Below, one piece after another: positions 19,060 to 28,470 of a stretch of DNA of 54,504 nucleotides. The stretch's first letter is position 1; every line of letters starts with the position of its first letter. Made by a program: the position numbers and the translations under genes. This DNA is from an uncultured Cocleimonas sp. (GTDB taxonomy: Bacteria > Pseudomonadota > Gammaproteobacteria > Thiotrichales > Thiotrichaceae): positions 1 to 54,504 of the forward strand of contig NZ_CANLZW010000032.1 of the NCBI RefSeq assembly GCF_947495625.1, given 5' to 3'. Below the pieces are notes generated by a model. That model ran no database searches. It was not told the origin of the DNA and saw nothing but the letters and a program-made list of their open reading frames with translations.

Positions 19060-19656
19060 ATGAATGCTATCACACATCCTGCACGCCCCTTTGGCGCTAA
19101 GCCCAGAAAAATTCCTGGTAGTCTGGCGATATGGGCAGCAATACTCGCAGAGATGAGTGAATTTGCGGTGATGTTTATCGTGTATTTTCTGGCAAAAGTA
19201 CATAACCCTGAAATTTTTGCAGAAGGCCCATTAAAGCTGAATACCACAGCTGGCACTGTAAATACCTTGATCATGTTAACTAGCAGCTTCTTTGTTGTCA
19301 GAGGCGTTATTGCATTAAGAAACAATAATAGCGTCGCTTGTAGTCGCTGGTTATGGGGAGCAGTTATTTGCGGCGGGTCGTATCTTGTTATCAAGTATTT
19401 TGAGTACCGCTGGAATACTGCACAAGGACTAGAAACCGAAACCAATATTTTTTACGGCGTGTATTACTACATTACCTTTAACCATTTTTTGCATGTAGGC
19501 TGGGGTAGCGCTGCCATAGTTTGGGTTATTTACCGCGTAAATACTGGCATCTATACCAAAAATGAACACGAAGGTTTATTAAACATTGCTGTTTACTGGC
19601 ATATGATCGATCTTGCCTGGATTACCATTTTTCCTTTGCTGTACGTAATTCGATGA
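19060..19656 (+). CDS. NorE-like, cytochrome c oxidase subunit III family (copy 2)
   Basis: A 198-residue paralogue of NorE. It shares the same landmarks: PGSLAIWAAILAEMSEFAV, NTLIMLTSSFFVVRGV, ACSRWLWGAVICGG, NHFLHVGWGSAAI and YWHMIDLAWITIFPLLYV. About five membrane helices. The match along its whole length with norE1 shows a duplication, but divergence is clear, so the copies may have separated in function, for example for different partners. The minus-strand frame at 18990-19445 is a shadow of this gene. Confidence 0.88.
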   Translation: MNAITHPARPFGAKPRKIPGSLAIWAAILAEMSEFAVMFIVYFLAKVHNPEIFAEGPLKLNTTAGTVNTLIMLTSSFFVVRGVIALRNNNSVACSRWLWGAVICGGSYLVIKYFEYRWNTAQGLETETNIFYGVYYYITFNHFLHVGWGSAAIVWVIYRVNTGIYTKNEHEGLLNIAVYWHMIDLAWITIFPLLYVIR

Positions 19657-19680
19657 GGGCTATCTGATGAGAACCATGCA

Positions 19681-19989
19681 ATGAAAATATCAATTAACAA
19701 AAAGATGACACATATACAACTTATCAATACCTTTTGGGTAATTCTGATATCGCTGACACTGTTCAGTGCTTATATGGCAGAACAGGCAAAACCTGGGTTG
19801 ACCAGCATCCTCATTATGTCACTAGTACTCGCCATAAAAGGTCGAATAATTGTCGACCACTTTATGGAATTGAAAGATGCACACGTGGTTTTGCGCACAC
19901 TCATGCGAGTGTATTTTTATGTGATACCTACACTGATAATTCTGGTTTATTTATTTCCGGAACAGATTGTAAAATGGACGGTGCTTTAA
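19681..19989 (+). CDS. NorF-like, cytochrome c oxidase subunit IV family (copy 2)
   Basis: A 102-residue, three-helix paralogue of NorF. The conserved core VLAIKGRIIVDHFMELKDA corresponds to the AAIKGVLIISEFMELRGV of copy 1. An internal ATG at 19705 (MTHIQLINTFW) would give a length closer to copy 1. It follows norE2 by 24 bases. Confidence 0.82.
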   Translation: MKISINKKMTHIQLINTFWVILISLTLFSAYMAEQAKPGLTSILIMSLVLAIKGRIIVDHFMELKDAHVVLRTLMRVYFYVIPTLIILVYLFPEQIVKWTVL

Positions 19990-20040
19990 CGATGAAAAGC
20001 AAAAAGAACAGCAAGATGAACAGCAAAATGTTCAATAAAC

Positions 20041-20073
20041 AAAAAAGTAGCTATAAGTGGGGGGGCGACCTTA
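20041..20073 (-). repeat. dispersed G-run repeat, single copy
   Basis: Six A, GTAGCT, then ATAAGTGGGGGGGCGACC. It lies between norF2 and the zinc-ribbon gene. The T-tailed strand is on minus, opposite to nor transcription. Confidence 0.78.
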
Positions 20074-20095
20074 ATCACCTTCAGAGTCATATCAG

Positions 20096-20302
20096 ATGAG
20101 AGAACTCAATTGCACCCATTGTGGTAAAACCATAGCCGCCGATGATCAATCTTGTCCTCATTGTGGGATGCCATTAGCACCTCACTTAAGAAAATCACCC
20201 CAGCGTAAATTTATTTGGTGGTTTATCGGCATTGTGATTTTCTGTGCGGTGATGATTTATTTATTGCCCTTCTTCGGCTCGACCAGATTCCCGGGGCGCT
20301 AG
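20096..20302 (+). CDS. small zinc-ribbon membrane protein
   Basis: A 68-residue protein with two Cys pairs, CTHCGK and CPHCGM, that form a zinc ribbon at the N-terminus. One membrane helix follows (FIWWFIGIVIFCAVMIYLL). The stop codon lies three bases before the norD ATG, so the two are translationally close. I know of no described role in NO reductase assembly; context suggests an accessory part of the NorQ/NorD system, but this is inference. Confidence 0.8.
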   Translation: MRELNCTHCGKTIAADDQSCPHCGMPLAPHLRKSPQRKFIWWFIGIVIFCAVMIYLLPFFGSTRFPGR

Positions 20303-20305
20303 ACT

Positions 20306-22186
20306 ATGTTAGAGGAATTTGTTGGCGAAACGTGGCATCGGTTTATTACCAAACGTGCGGATAAAAGTTATCCCGAAGCAACGGTGTATCTGGATGAAGT
20401 TCGACGCACCGCGGGGATATTCTTCAGAGCCCTTGGTGGTGAAGGTGGATTACGCGTTGAAAATGCAACCGATTCTGACGTACATGCAAAGCGCACTATC
20501 TTGCAACGTATCGCAGGTGTTGGCGATAAAACCCAATATGCATGGAGAGATGAAGAAACCCTAAGATTACCAGATAGCATCGCCCTATTTCCTACCCGTC
20601 AGCTAAACCTGGATTTATACCTGTGGTTAACAGCGTTATCCGTGATTGATGATGACGACAATGACAATGACAATGACGATGCAAAAGCAAAAGACTGGAT
20701 CAGTCGAAACCAATACCGCACGTTACAAACACTGGAAATCTGGCCAGGCCTAAAGACCCGTTACCAAGATCTTCTTCAAGCTCATTTAGCTCAACGACCT
20801 GATGCGAAAGAGTTATCAAAAGACGAAGCTGGGCAGGAAACAGCGATTCGTGCAGCACTGATGGATTCTGACAAAACAGTACAACTTCAGTATGCAAAGA
20901 GACCACCTCAGCCAGTTTCATTATGGTTGCACCCTTCACCGCCCCAAGATGAATTTACTAGCAGTAGTGCACCTCCAGATCCTGATATAGAGGACGCAGC
21001 TCACTCAAAAGAGCAAAAGAAAAAGGATCAGGACAAACAACAAAAGCGCAAACAAGGGAACCGCACTGAAATGCCTGAAGGTAATTCTGGTCTGATGAGT
21101 TTTCGCCTAGAAAGCCTATGGAGCTGGGGTGAATACAGCAAAGTCGATCGCACTACAACGGAAGATGACGATGACGATGCGATGCGAACCGCAGAAGACA
21201 TGGACAATATTACCGTTGCCCAAGACAGTCAGACCACATCCAGCAAGATTAAACTGGATCTCGATCTGCCATCCAGTAACTATGATGACGTCGTACTGGG
21301 AGAAGGTATTCCAATCGATGAATGGGACTATAAAAAACAAGAAATGCAAAAAGCTCACTGTCGATTGCAAACCATGATGTCTCGCGATGCTGTCCCAACA
21401 GCGTTACCTGAAAGGCTCCGAGCACAGGCACATAAAGTTCGTCGACAATTTGAAGTACTTAAACCACAGCGTGTATGGAAAAACCGCCAAAGCGATGGTA
21501 CCGAATTAGATCTGGAAAACTATATTAATTACCTGACGGATCGCAAACATGGTCATGTAAATAGTGACACGCCGGTTTATCGAGAACTGAGAAATCAAGA
21601 CCGTGACCTTTCGTGTTTATTACTGGCAGACCTATCACTGTCAACTGATGCACATATTAATAATGAATCACGCGTGATTGATGTTATTCGTGATTCTCTG
21701 TTTTTATTCTCAGAAGCGCTTAATGCAACGGGTGATCGTTTTGCTCTACACGGTTTCTCTTCGCGCAATCGTAATCATATCCGTTTTTACAATATCAAAG
21801 ATTTCGATGAAAATTACAACGATGAAGTTCGTGGACATATTGATGCATTAAGACCGGGTTACTACACGCGAATGGGTGCGGCAATTCGTCATGCAACCGA
21901 CCAACTGTCTAAACAGGCAACCACGCAAAAACTATTATTGATACTTACCGATGGCAAACCAAATGACCTGGACAAGTATGAAGGTCGTTACGGTATTGAA
22001 GATACGCGCATGGCAATCCTGGAAGCGGAAAAGCTTGGTATACGACCATTTTGTGTGACGATAGATGAGCAAGCTGAAGATTATATGCCGTATCTATTTG
22101 GCAGTCGGTCTTTTGTGCTTATACGAAATGCCGCGGAGTTACCGAAGAAGCTGCCACTATTATATCTACGACTAACTAAAAACTAG
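20306..22186 (+). CDS. norD: NorD, VWA-domain nitric oxide reductase activation protein
   Basis: NorD is the von Willebrand A domain partner of NorQ, needed to activate NorB. The 626-residue protein has an N-terminal helical domain, an Asp/Asn repeat tract (DDDDNDNDNDD, about 113-124), a charged Lys/Gln-rich linker (about 230-255), and a C-terminal VWA domain whose metal-ion site DLSLS is near residue 441, followed by ILTDGKPND. The acidic tract is coded by GAC/GAT/AAT repeats and may vary in length. Its end faces the convergent regulator gene across a copy of the dispersed repeat. Confidence 0.94.
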   Translation: MLEEFVGETWHRFITKRADKSYPEATVYLDEVRRTAGIFFRALGGEGGLRVENATDSDVHAKRTILQRIAGVGDKTQYAWRDEETLRLPDSIALFPTRQLNLDLYLWLTALSVIDDDDNDNDNDDAKAKDWISRNQYRTLQTLEIWPGLKTRYQDLLQAHLAQRPDAKELSKDEAGQETAIRAALMDSDKTVQLQYAKRPPQPVSLWLHPSPPQDEFTSSSAPPDPDIEDAAHSKEQKKKDQDKQQKRKQGNRTEMPEGNSGLMSFRLESLWSWGEYSKVDRTTTEDDDDDAMRTAEDMDNITVAQDSQTTSSKIKLDLDLPSSNYDDVVLGEGIPIDEWDYKKQEMQKAHCRLQTMMSRDAVPTALPERLRAQAHKVRRQFEVLKPQRVWKNRQSDGTELDLENYINYLTDRKHGHVNSDTPVYRELRNQDRDLSCLLLADLSLSTDAHINNESRVIDVIRDSLFLFSEALNATGDRFALHGFSSRNRNHIRFYNIKDFDENYNDEVRGHIDALRPGYYTRMGAAIRHATDQLSKQATTQKLLLILTDGKPNDLDKYEGRYGIEDTRMAILEAEKLGIRPFCVTIDEQAEDYMPYLFGSRSFVLIRNAAELPKKLPLLYLRLTKN

Positions 22187-22210
22187 GTATAAGTAGGGGG
22201 GTGACTTTCA
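22178..22210 (-). repeat. dispersed G-run repeat, single copy
   Basis: The core ATAAGTAGGGGGGTGACTTT is complete but the A-run side is degenerate (TAAAAACTAGG) and overlaps the norD stop codon. It lies in the 31-base gap between convergent genes. On minus it is a short distance past the regulator's stop codon and ends in T residues. Confidence 0.8.
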
Positions 22211-22217
22211 CCGTCTG

Positions 22218-23183
22218 TTATGAATTGATAGAATATTTTTTCAATCGGTAAAGCAGAGTATCTCTAGTTAAACCTAATAAACGCGCCGCTTTAGATTTAT
22301 TACCTCCGCTACTCCGCAATGCCTGTTGCATTAAATCAACTTCAATATTATCTAACTGCACGCCAGATTCAGGAAGGGTAAAAATCGAATTAGAACTTTT
22401 CCTGTTATGGTGCTGTATCTCTGCCGGAAGATTAGTTACATCAATTTGTTGGCTATGGAATAGCAGAAACATTCGTTCACAGAAATTTCTGAGCTCTTGA
22501 ATATTTCCCGGCCAGTTATAGTCCCTGAGTTTTTCTTTGGCTGCATTGGTGAAAACAGGGGCTGATCGTAGATGTTTCTCAACTAGCCCTCTAAAAAAGT
22601 GATCCATCAGCAATAACAAATCATCTTCCCTATCTGCAAGTTGCGGAAGTTCAACGGGGATACTCCCTAATCGATAGAATAAATCAGCGCTAAACTTTCC
22701 TTCGGCGACTAATTTTCTTAAGTCTTTATCACTGCTAGCGATTACTCTCACATCTAGCTTTTGTTGTTTGAGTGTCTGGGCAGACAATACATTGTCATTA
22801 TCAATTAAATATAATAATTGAGCTTGTGCTTCTAAAGTTAAACTAGAAACATCCTGCAAATACAGGGTCCCTTTGTGGGCCTGAAAAACATAGCCATTCT
22901 TTTCAAGAGCTAGCGTATTATTTAGTGAAAATAATAGCCCCTCACAGGACTCTTTAGGTATCGCTGTACAATTTACATTAACGAAATTACTACGATTGCT
23001 TTGAGCATGTAAATGCTTTGCGATTGAATGTTTACCTGAACCTGTTTCTCCTAAAATCAATACAGGCACATTAAGCTTTGCGATTAATCCAGTCACTCTA
23101 AGCACTTCCTGAAATGATGCGGAAGAGCCTATTAGTTCAGGTATCTGTCGATATTCCTGTTTAGGTTTTTGCCGATGATTCAT
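22218..23183 (-). CDS. sigma-54-activator-like regulator lacking GAFTGA
   Basis: A 321-residue protein with a central AAA+ domain and a C-terminal Fis-type helix-turn-helix (NKSKAARLLGLTRDTLLYRL). It has no N-terminal receiver or sensor domain. Walker A is present (GETGSGKHS, 45-51). The loop that normally carries GAFTGA is replaced (near LLFSLNNTLALEKNGYVF), and the usual Walker B FLDE reads YLQD (GTLYLQD, 105-111). The downstream DLFYRLGSIPVELPQLADRE segment is normal. Without GAFTGA it is unlikely to open sigma-54 promoters; it may act like TyrR on sigma-70 promoters. It starts 15 bases after the upstream COG2836-type gene, so the two are probably co-transcribed with tonB. Confidence 0.85.
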   Translation of the reverse strand: MNHRQKPKQEYRQIPELIGSSASFQEVLRVTGLIAKLNVPVLILGETGSGKHSIAKHLHAQSNRSNFVNVNCTAIPKESCEGLLFSLNNTLALEKNGYVFQAHKGTLYLQDVSSLTLEAQAQLLYLIDNDNVLSAQTLKQQKLDVRVIASSDKDLRKLVAEGKFSADLFYRLGSIPVELPQLADREDDLLLLMDHFFRGLVEKHLRSAPVFTNAAKEKLRDYNWPGNIQELRNFCERMFLLFHSQQIDVTNLPAEIQHHNRKSSNSIFTLPESGVQLDNIEVDLMQQALRSSGGNKSKAARLLGLTRDTLLYRLKKYSINS

Positions 23184-23198
23184 AGGTAAACTGCTCTA

Positions 23199-23900
23199 TC
23201 AAAACACTCTGAAATGTAACTGATGATGTAAGTTAGGATATATTGCCAATAACAAGCTAACAATACCCATAATGATCAGTAAAAGACCTGATAAATATCG
23301 TATCTTCTTCGAATTCCTAAACTGTGTAATCTTTCCAGTAAGAAGACCTGTACTCATCAATGGTAAAAGAGTACCTAATCCAAAAGCTAACATGAATAAT
23401 GCTGAATTAATTGCGCCATCATTAGCGGGTGACATTAATAACATATAATAAACTAGTCCACAGGGCAACCAACCCCACACCATGCCAAAAAAGAATGCTT
23501 TCCAGATTCTGTCTACGGGTAACAGCTTTTGACCTAAAGGCTGCAATAGTGACCAAATGGGAGCCCCTATTTTCTCTATCCGTGAAAACTGAGGGAACCA
23601 GCCAGCAATATAAAAGCCCATGGCAATAATCATGATCGAAGCGATTAAGCGCAGAAGTCCAATGCCATGCTCTGGCATTATAAAGTCTTTGAAAACCTGG
23701 CCTAGTAAACCTATGAGTATTCCAGCAAATACATAACTCAAAATTCGGCCTAGGTTATAAGCCAGCGTGTATTGCAGCAACTGTAGTTTTTGCCCTCTGA
23801 TATCAGAACTTAGGCTCATGGTCATTGCGCCAACAAGCCCACCGCACATGCCAATACAATGAATAGTGCTCAGTAAACCGACAACAAAAGCAATTAGCAT
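23199..23900 (-). CDS. sulfite exporter TauE/SafE-like (COG2836) membrane protein
   Basis: A 233-residue membrane protein with about six helices. The N-terminus has IHCIGMCGGLVGAMTM, the signature GxHCxGMCGG of the COG2836 group. A second conserved patch is WGWLPCGLVYYMLL. Members often lie by cytochrome oxidase assembly or copper genes and are thought to handle copper or reducing power, but the substrate is unproven. Here it lies 3 bases after tonB and next to a copper-type receptor, which fits a metal role. Confidence 0.85.
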   Translation of the reverse strand: MLIAFVVGLLSTIHCIGMCGGLVGAMTMSLSSDIRGQKLQLLQYTLAYNLGRILSYVFAGILIGLLGQVFKDFIMPEHGIGLLRLIASIMIIAMGFYIAGWFPQFSRIEKIGAPIWSLLQPLGQKLLPVDRIWKAFFFGMVWGWLPCGLVYYMLLMSPANDGAINSALFMLAFGLGTLLPLMSTGLLTGKITQFRNSKKIRYLSGLLLIIMGIVSLLLAIYPNLHHQLHFRVF

Positions 23901-23903
23901 AAA

Positions 23904-25147
<1,244 letters not shown>

Positions 25148-25151
<4 letters not shown>

Positions 25152-25534
25152 GACCCTTCTTTGGTAATAATTTTGAGTTTTTCGAGATTATTCTTTTTCA
25201 ATAAATCGATGACATCAACAAAGTTTTTAAAAGCGATTTCTTGATCAACTCGTAAGCGTATCGGGGTATCCTTGGCTATATTTTCTAGCTTAGTCGCAAG
25301 AATTTCTCGTGTTGCAGGCTCACCATCAATAAAAAGTTCCTTATTTGCATTGATCGCAATTTCGATGGTTGTTACTTCTGCTTGTTCTGATATCGGCTTG
25401 GCACTTTGTGCTTCAGGTAGATTGATATCAATCACCCCTTGAGAAATAAAGGTAGCCGTTGTTAGCACAATCGCGAGTAACACCAACATGATATCAATAA
25501 ATGGAATCATATTGATTTGGTCAAATCGTTTCAT
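25148..25534 (-). CDS. exbD: ExbD biopolymer transport protein
   Basis: ExbD forms the proton channel with ExbB and energises TonB. The 128-residue protein has one N-terminal membrane helix, with [20 protein letters not shown] containing the essential membrane Asp, and a periplasmic domain. It overlaps exbB by 4 bases upstream and tonB by 4 bases downstream. Confidence 0.95.
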
Positions 25535-26001
25535 GGGTTATTTTGCGCTTCTTTATTCGTAGCATTAGCAGTATTTTGTGTGTCTCTAAACTCGCGCCAT
25601 CTTGCCGTTACCACATCCACTTTTCTAAGCAGAGCGTTGTAAAAAATGATGGCTGGAATGGCGACTAACAAACCACCCGCGGTCGCTTTTAGTGCCAATG
25701 CCAGTCCAGTCATAATATTTTGTACATCTATCTTTCCACCTTGACCCATATCGTAGAAAGTAATGATAATTCCAAGTACTGTCCCTAATAGACCAACATA
25801 CGGCGCATTCGCTGCAATGGTAGAAATGACAGTAAGATTCTGGGTTAGTGACACATTCAAATTATCTTCATGGGTAAAACCCTCTACTTTTACACGCGCG
25901 AAGTAGAAATATCTTTCTATGACGAACCACAGCATAAAAAAACTCATCAGGCCCAGAACGCCAAAGACCATATAGTCTAAATTATCTCTCAAAAAATCCA
26001 T
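25531..26001 (-). CDS. exbB: ExbB/MotA/TolQ-family proton channel protein
   Basis: ExbB is the multi-helix partner of ExbD in the inner membrane. The 156-residue protein is at the short end for the family. It has an N-terminal helix (MVFGVLGLMSFFMLWFVIER) and the conserved segment NAPYVGLLGTVLGIIITF followed by ALKATAGGLLVAIPAIIFYN. It is the first gene of exbB-exbD-tonB and is divergent from the OprC-like receptor, with a perfect palindrome in the shared 200-base promoter region. Confidence 0.93.
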   Translation of the reverse strand: MDFLRDNLDYMVFGVLGLMSFFMLWFVIERYFYFARVKVEGFTHEDNLNVSLTQNLTVISTIAANAPYVGLLGTVLGIIITFYDMGQGGKIDVQNIMTGLALALKATAGGLLVAIPAIIFYNALLRKVDVVTARWREFRDTQNTANATNKEAQNNP

Positions 26002-26078
26002 CGTTATATTTCTTCACTCATGTAAAACGCAAACAGAATCTAACATTTATATTCTTTTGCAAATAATAATTACGTCCA

Positions 26079-26100
26079 AAGTGTGTGATATCACACACTT
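26079..26100. promoter_or_regulatory. perfect 22-bp palindrome between exbB and the receptor gene
   Basis: AAGTGTGTGAT is followed immediately by its exact reverse complement. It lies 78 bases upstream of exbB and 101 bases upstream of the receptor start, so it could be a shared operator. The half-site spacing does not fit CRP (TGTGA-N6-TCACA) or the local TTGAT-N4-ATCAA boxes, and I cannot name the regulator. Confidence 0.75.
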
Positions 26101-26201
26101 CTGTGTCAATTAACCTATTCGAAATTTTATCCGTATCACCCTCAAATACTAATTCATATACTTGGGCGGATACATTATATGACTTATTGACGGGTATAAA
26201 C

Positions 26202-28325
26202 ATGGGAAATAAAAACCTCTTATTTTTGCTTTCACTTTCATTGGCGGTATCTTCAAATGTGCTTGCAGAAGAACTAGATAATATCGTTATTGAAGATGTA
26301 TTAACTATTAATCCGAATTCAGCCGATGCTAATGATATTAATCGAGTTAGCCCTACCAGTTCTGACGGAGGAGATTTTTTAACACAGGTGAATGGCGTTT
26401 CCATGAGCCGTTTTGGTGGCAGAGGTTTAGAGCCTATCGTACGCGGCCAAAGTCAAACTCGTCTGAATATTTTATTAGATGGGGCATATATCCATGGCGG
26501 CTGTCCTAATCGTATGGATCCTCCAGCAAGTTGGGCTGCATTAGAAACTTACGAGAATGTTACAGTACTTAAAGGCGTTCAAACACTTGCATACGGCAGC
26601 GGTGGAAGTGGTGGAACCGTTTTGTTTGAGCGCGATACTAAAGATCTGGCCGAAGATAAAGGCGTCCATGGTCGAGTAAGCGCAACTTTTACTGATAATG
26701 GGATTTCTCATGACCTACTTGCAGATGTTGTCGCGGCGGGTGAAAAAGGTTATCTACGTGGTATTGGAGAAATAAAAAAAGCACAAAACTATGAAGATGG
26801 TGATGGTGTCGAAGTTCGATCATCCTATGATCACAAACAGGCTGGCATCATCGCTGGTTTCACACCCACAGAAGATAGGCTCTTCGAGTTTAGTTTCGAA
26901 AGAAATTCATTCTCTGATGCACTTTACCCCGGTGCAGGAATGGATAGTCCGACCGAAGATGCCGATATCATTCGACTACGTTATGAAGATAAGCCAGCCA
27001 CAGATAAAATAGATAGTATTAAAGCAGAAGCTTATTTAAGCGATGTAGATCATCTGATGGATAATTATAGCTTGCGCACACCACCTACTTATATGGCCTG
27101 GCACCCAAAAGCGGGGCAGGATATGTTACGCGCAACACCGACAACGTCTAAAACGACTGGTGGAAGAATAATTCTCAATTCAACAGCTGGCGCAAACAAA
27201 TGGGAATATGGGGTTGATCTTCAGCGTAACACCAGAAATGCATCACTTAATAATATGGATAGCGGGACTGCTGTACCCATCACATTGATGTGGCCCGATA
27301 TTACTATTCAACAGTTAGGACTGTTTGCAGAAAGTACTCAATCACTGTCTAAAAAAGATACTTTAAAATACGGATTAAGAATTGATCAAGTCGATGTCTC
27401 AGCGGGTAAAGCTAACGATATGATCGTTAGTATGCCAATGGGTGGTCACTCTGCAAACCAGTCTTATGCCGAATACTATGGCAGTAATGCGGATGATAAA
27501 GATGAAACTAATATTGGTGGCTTGCTGCGTTATGACAAAGACATGGGTAATGGAATATCGCTTTTTACTGGCCTAAGCCGAAGTGTAAGAACAGCTGATA
27601 GTACCGAAAGAGGAATCAACAAATGGTCAGCTGTGCCGGGAACTGCGCCTGTTGAAGCGCAAGAAACTATTTTAGCTGGGCGCTGGATCGGAAACCCGGA
27701 TATCAAACCTGAGAAACACCACCAATTTGATATTGGTTTAAGTAAAACAACTGATACATTAGATTTCAGTGCTGTTGCATTTTATGACAAGGTTGATGAT
27801 TACATCTTGCGTGATACTGCTCGCGGGCAAGATGGAATTCTCAAATCTGACGGTGCGGATATTTACCGGAATGTTGATGCTGAGCTTTATGGCCTGGAGT
27901 TTGAAAGCAAAATTAAGCTCTCAAACCGATTAGATCTAAGTGGCAGTATTGCATTCGTTCGAGCCACAAATACCACTGATGATAATCGGCCCATTGCTCA
28001 AACGCCGCCTATTAACGGAAAGCTACAACTGGATTATACAGGTGGTAAATGGGGCGCAGGAGCAAGAGTCAATTTTGCATCTCGTCAAGATAGAATTGAT
28101 GTCCTTAGCAAGCAGGAAGTTGGAGAAACGGCAGGTTACGGCACTTTAGATCTTTATGGTAATTACAAATTAAATAAGACCGTTAGCCTCCGCGCTGGAA
28201 TAGATAATGTGATGGATAAGACCTATGCTGAGCACGCAAGCCGATCTAACATTATGGATATTAATTCAATCAAAGTTAATGAGCCTGGACGAACTGCCTG
28301 GCTTAAAATAACGGCTGAGTTCTAA
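26202..28325 (+). CDS. TonB-dependent copper receptor, OprC/NosA-like
   Basis: An outer-membrane receptor of the OprC/NosA group, which in other denitrifiers is linked to copper uptake. I choose the ATG at 26202, where a signal peptide begins (GNKNLLFLLSLSLAVSSNVLA); the longer frame starts at a GTG inside the operator palindrome. The 707-residue product has a plug with the group's characteristic segment LLDGAYIHGGCPNRMDPPAS and LKGVQTLAYGSGGSGGTVLF, and a long beta-barrel ending in WLKITAEF. It is divergent from exbBD-tonB. Copper specificity is inferred from family. Confidence 0.9.
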   Translation: MGNKNLLFLLSLSLAVSSNVLAEELDNIVIEDVLTINPNSADANDINRVSPTSSDGGDFLTQVNGVSMSRFGGRGLEPIVRGQSQTRLNILLDGAYIHGGCPNRMDPPASWAALETYENVTVLKGVQTLAYGSGGSGGTVLFERDTKDLAEDKGVHGRVSATFTDNGISHDLLADVVAAGEKGYLRGIGEIKKAQNYEDGDGVEVRSSYDHKQAGIIAGFTPTEDRLFEFSFERNSFSDALYPGAGMDSPTEDADIIRLRYEDKPATDKIDSIKAEAYLSDVDHLMDNYSLRTPPTYMAWHPKAGQDMLRATPTTSKTTGGRIILNSTAGANKWEYGVDLQRNTRNASLNNMDSGTAVPITLMWPDITIQQLGLFAESTQSLSKKDTLKYGLRIDQVDVSAGKANDMIVSMPMGGHSANQSYAEYYGSNADDKDETNIGGLLRYDKDMGNGISLFTGLSRSVRTADSTERGINKWSAVPGTAPVEAQETILAGRWIGNPDIKPEKHHQFDIGLSKTTDTLDFSAVAFYDKVDDYILRDTARGQDGILKSDGADIYRNVDAELYGLEFESKIKLSNRLDLSGSIAFVRATNTTDDNRPIAQTPPINGKLQLDYTGGKWGAGARVNFASRQDRIDVLSKQEVGETAGYGTLDLYGNYKLNKTVSLRAGIDNVMDKTYAEHASRSNIMDINSIKVNEPGRTAWLKITAEF

Positions 28326-28374
28326 ATAGTAGTATTAGTAGTATTAGTAGTAATGAGTAAAAATTACATCGAAT

Positions 28375-28410
28375 GTACTTACAGTTAACATTCTTGTTAA
28401 TTGTAAGTAC
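28375..28410 (+). terminator. hairpin after the OprC-like receptor
   Basis: The arms 28375-28389 and 28396-28410 pair over 15 bp with one wobble around a 6-base loop. The following dispersed repeat supplies a T-run ending at 28436. The hairpin overlaps the beginning of the repeat. Confidence 0.6.
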
Positions 28411-28436
28411 ACCCCCCTACTTTAAGGCACTTTTTT
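28405..28436 (+). repeat. dispersed G-run repeat, single copy
   Basis: The plus strand reads ACACCCCCCTACTTTAAGGC, then ACTTTTTT. It is about 80 bases after the receptor stop codon and oriented with it. Confidence 0.85.
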
Positions 28437-28470
28437 AAAGCGTTTTTTTAATGAGCTTTATTTAGTAACT

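Noticed and set aside
18990-19445. 151-codon minus-strand frame over norE2
   Set aside because: It is a shadow of the NorE-like gene, which has clear family motifs on plus.
26079-26100. CRP site reading of the 22-bp palindrome
   Set aside because: CRP needs TGTGA and TCACA separated by six bases; here they are separated by two.
26085-26201. N-terminal extension of the OprC-like receptor from a GTG
   Set aside because: The GTG lies inside the operator palindrome and the extra 39 residues precede a clean signal peptide beginning at 26202.
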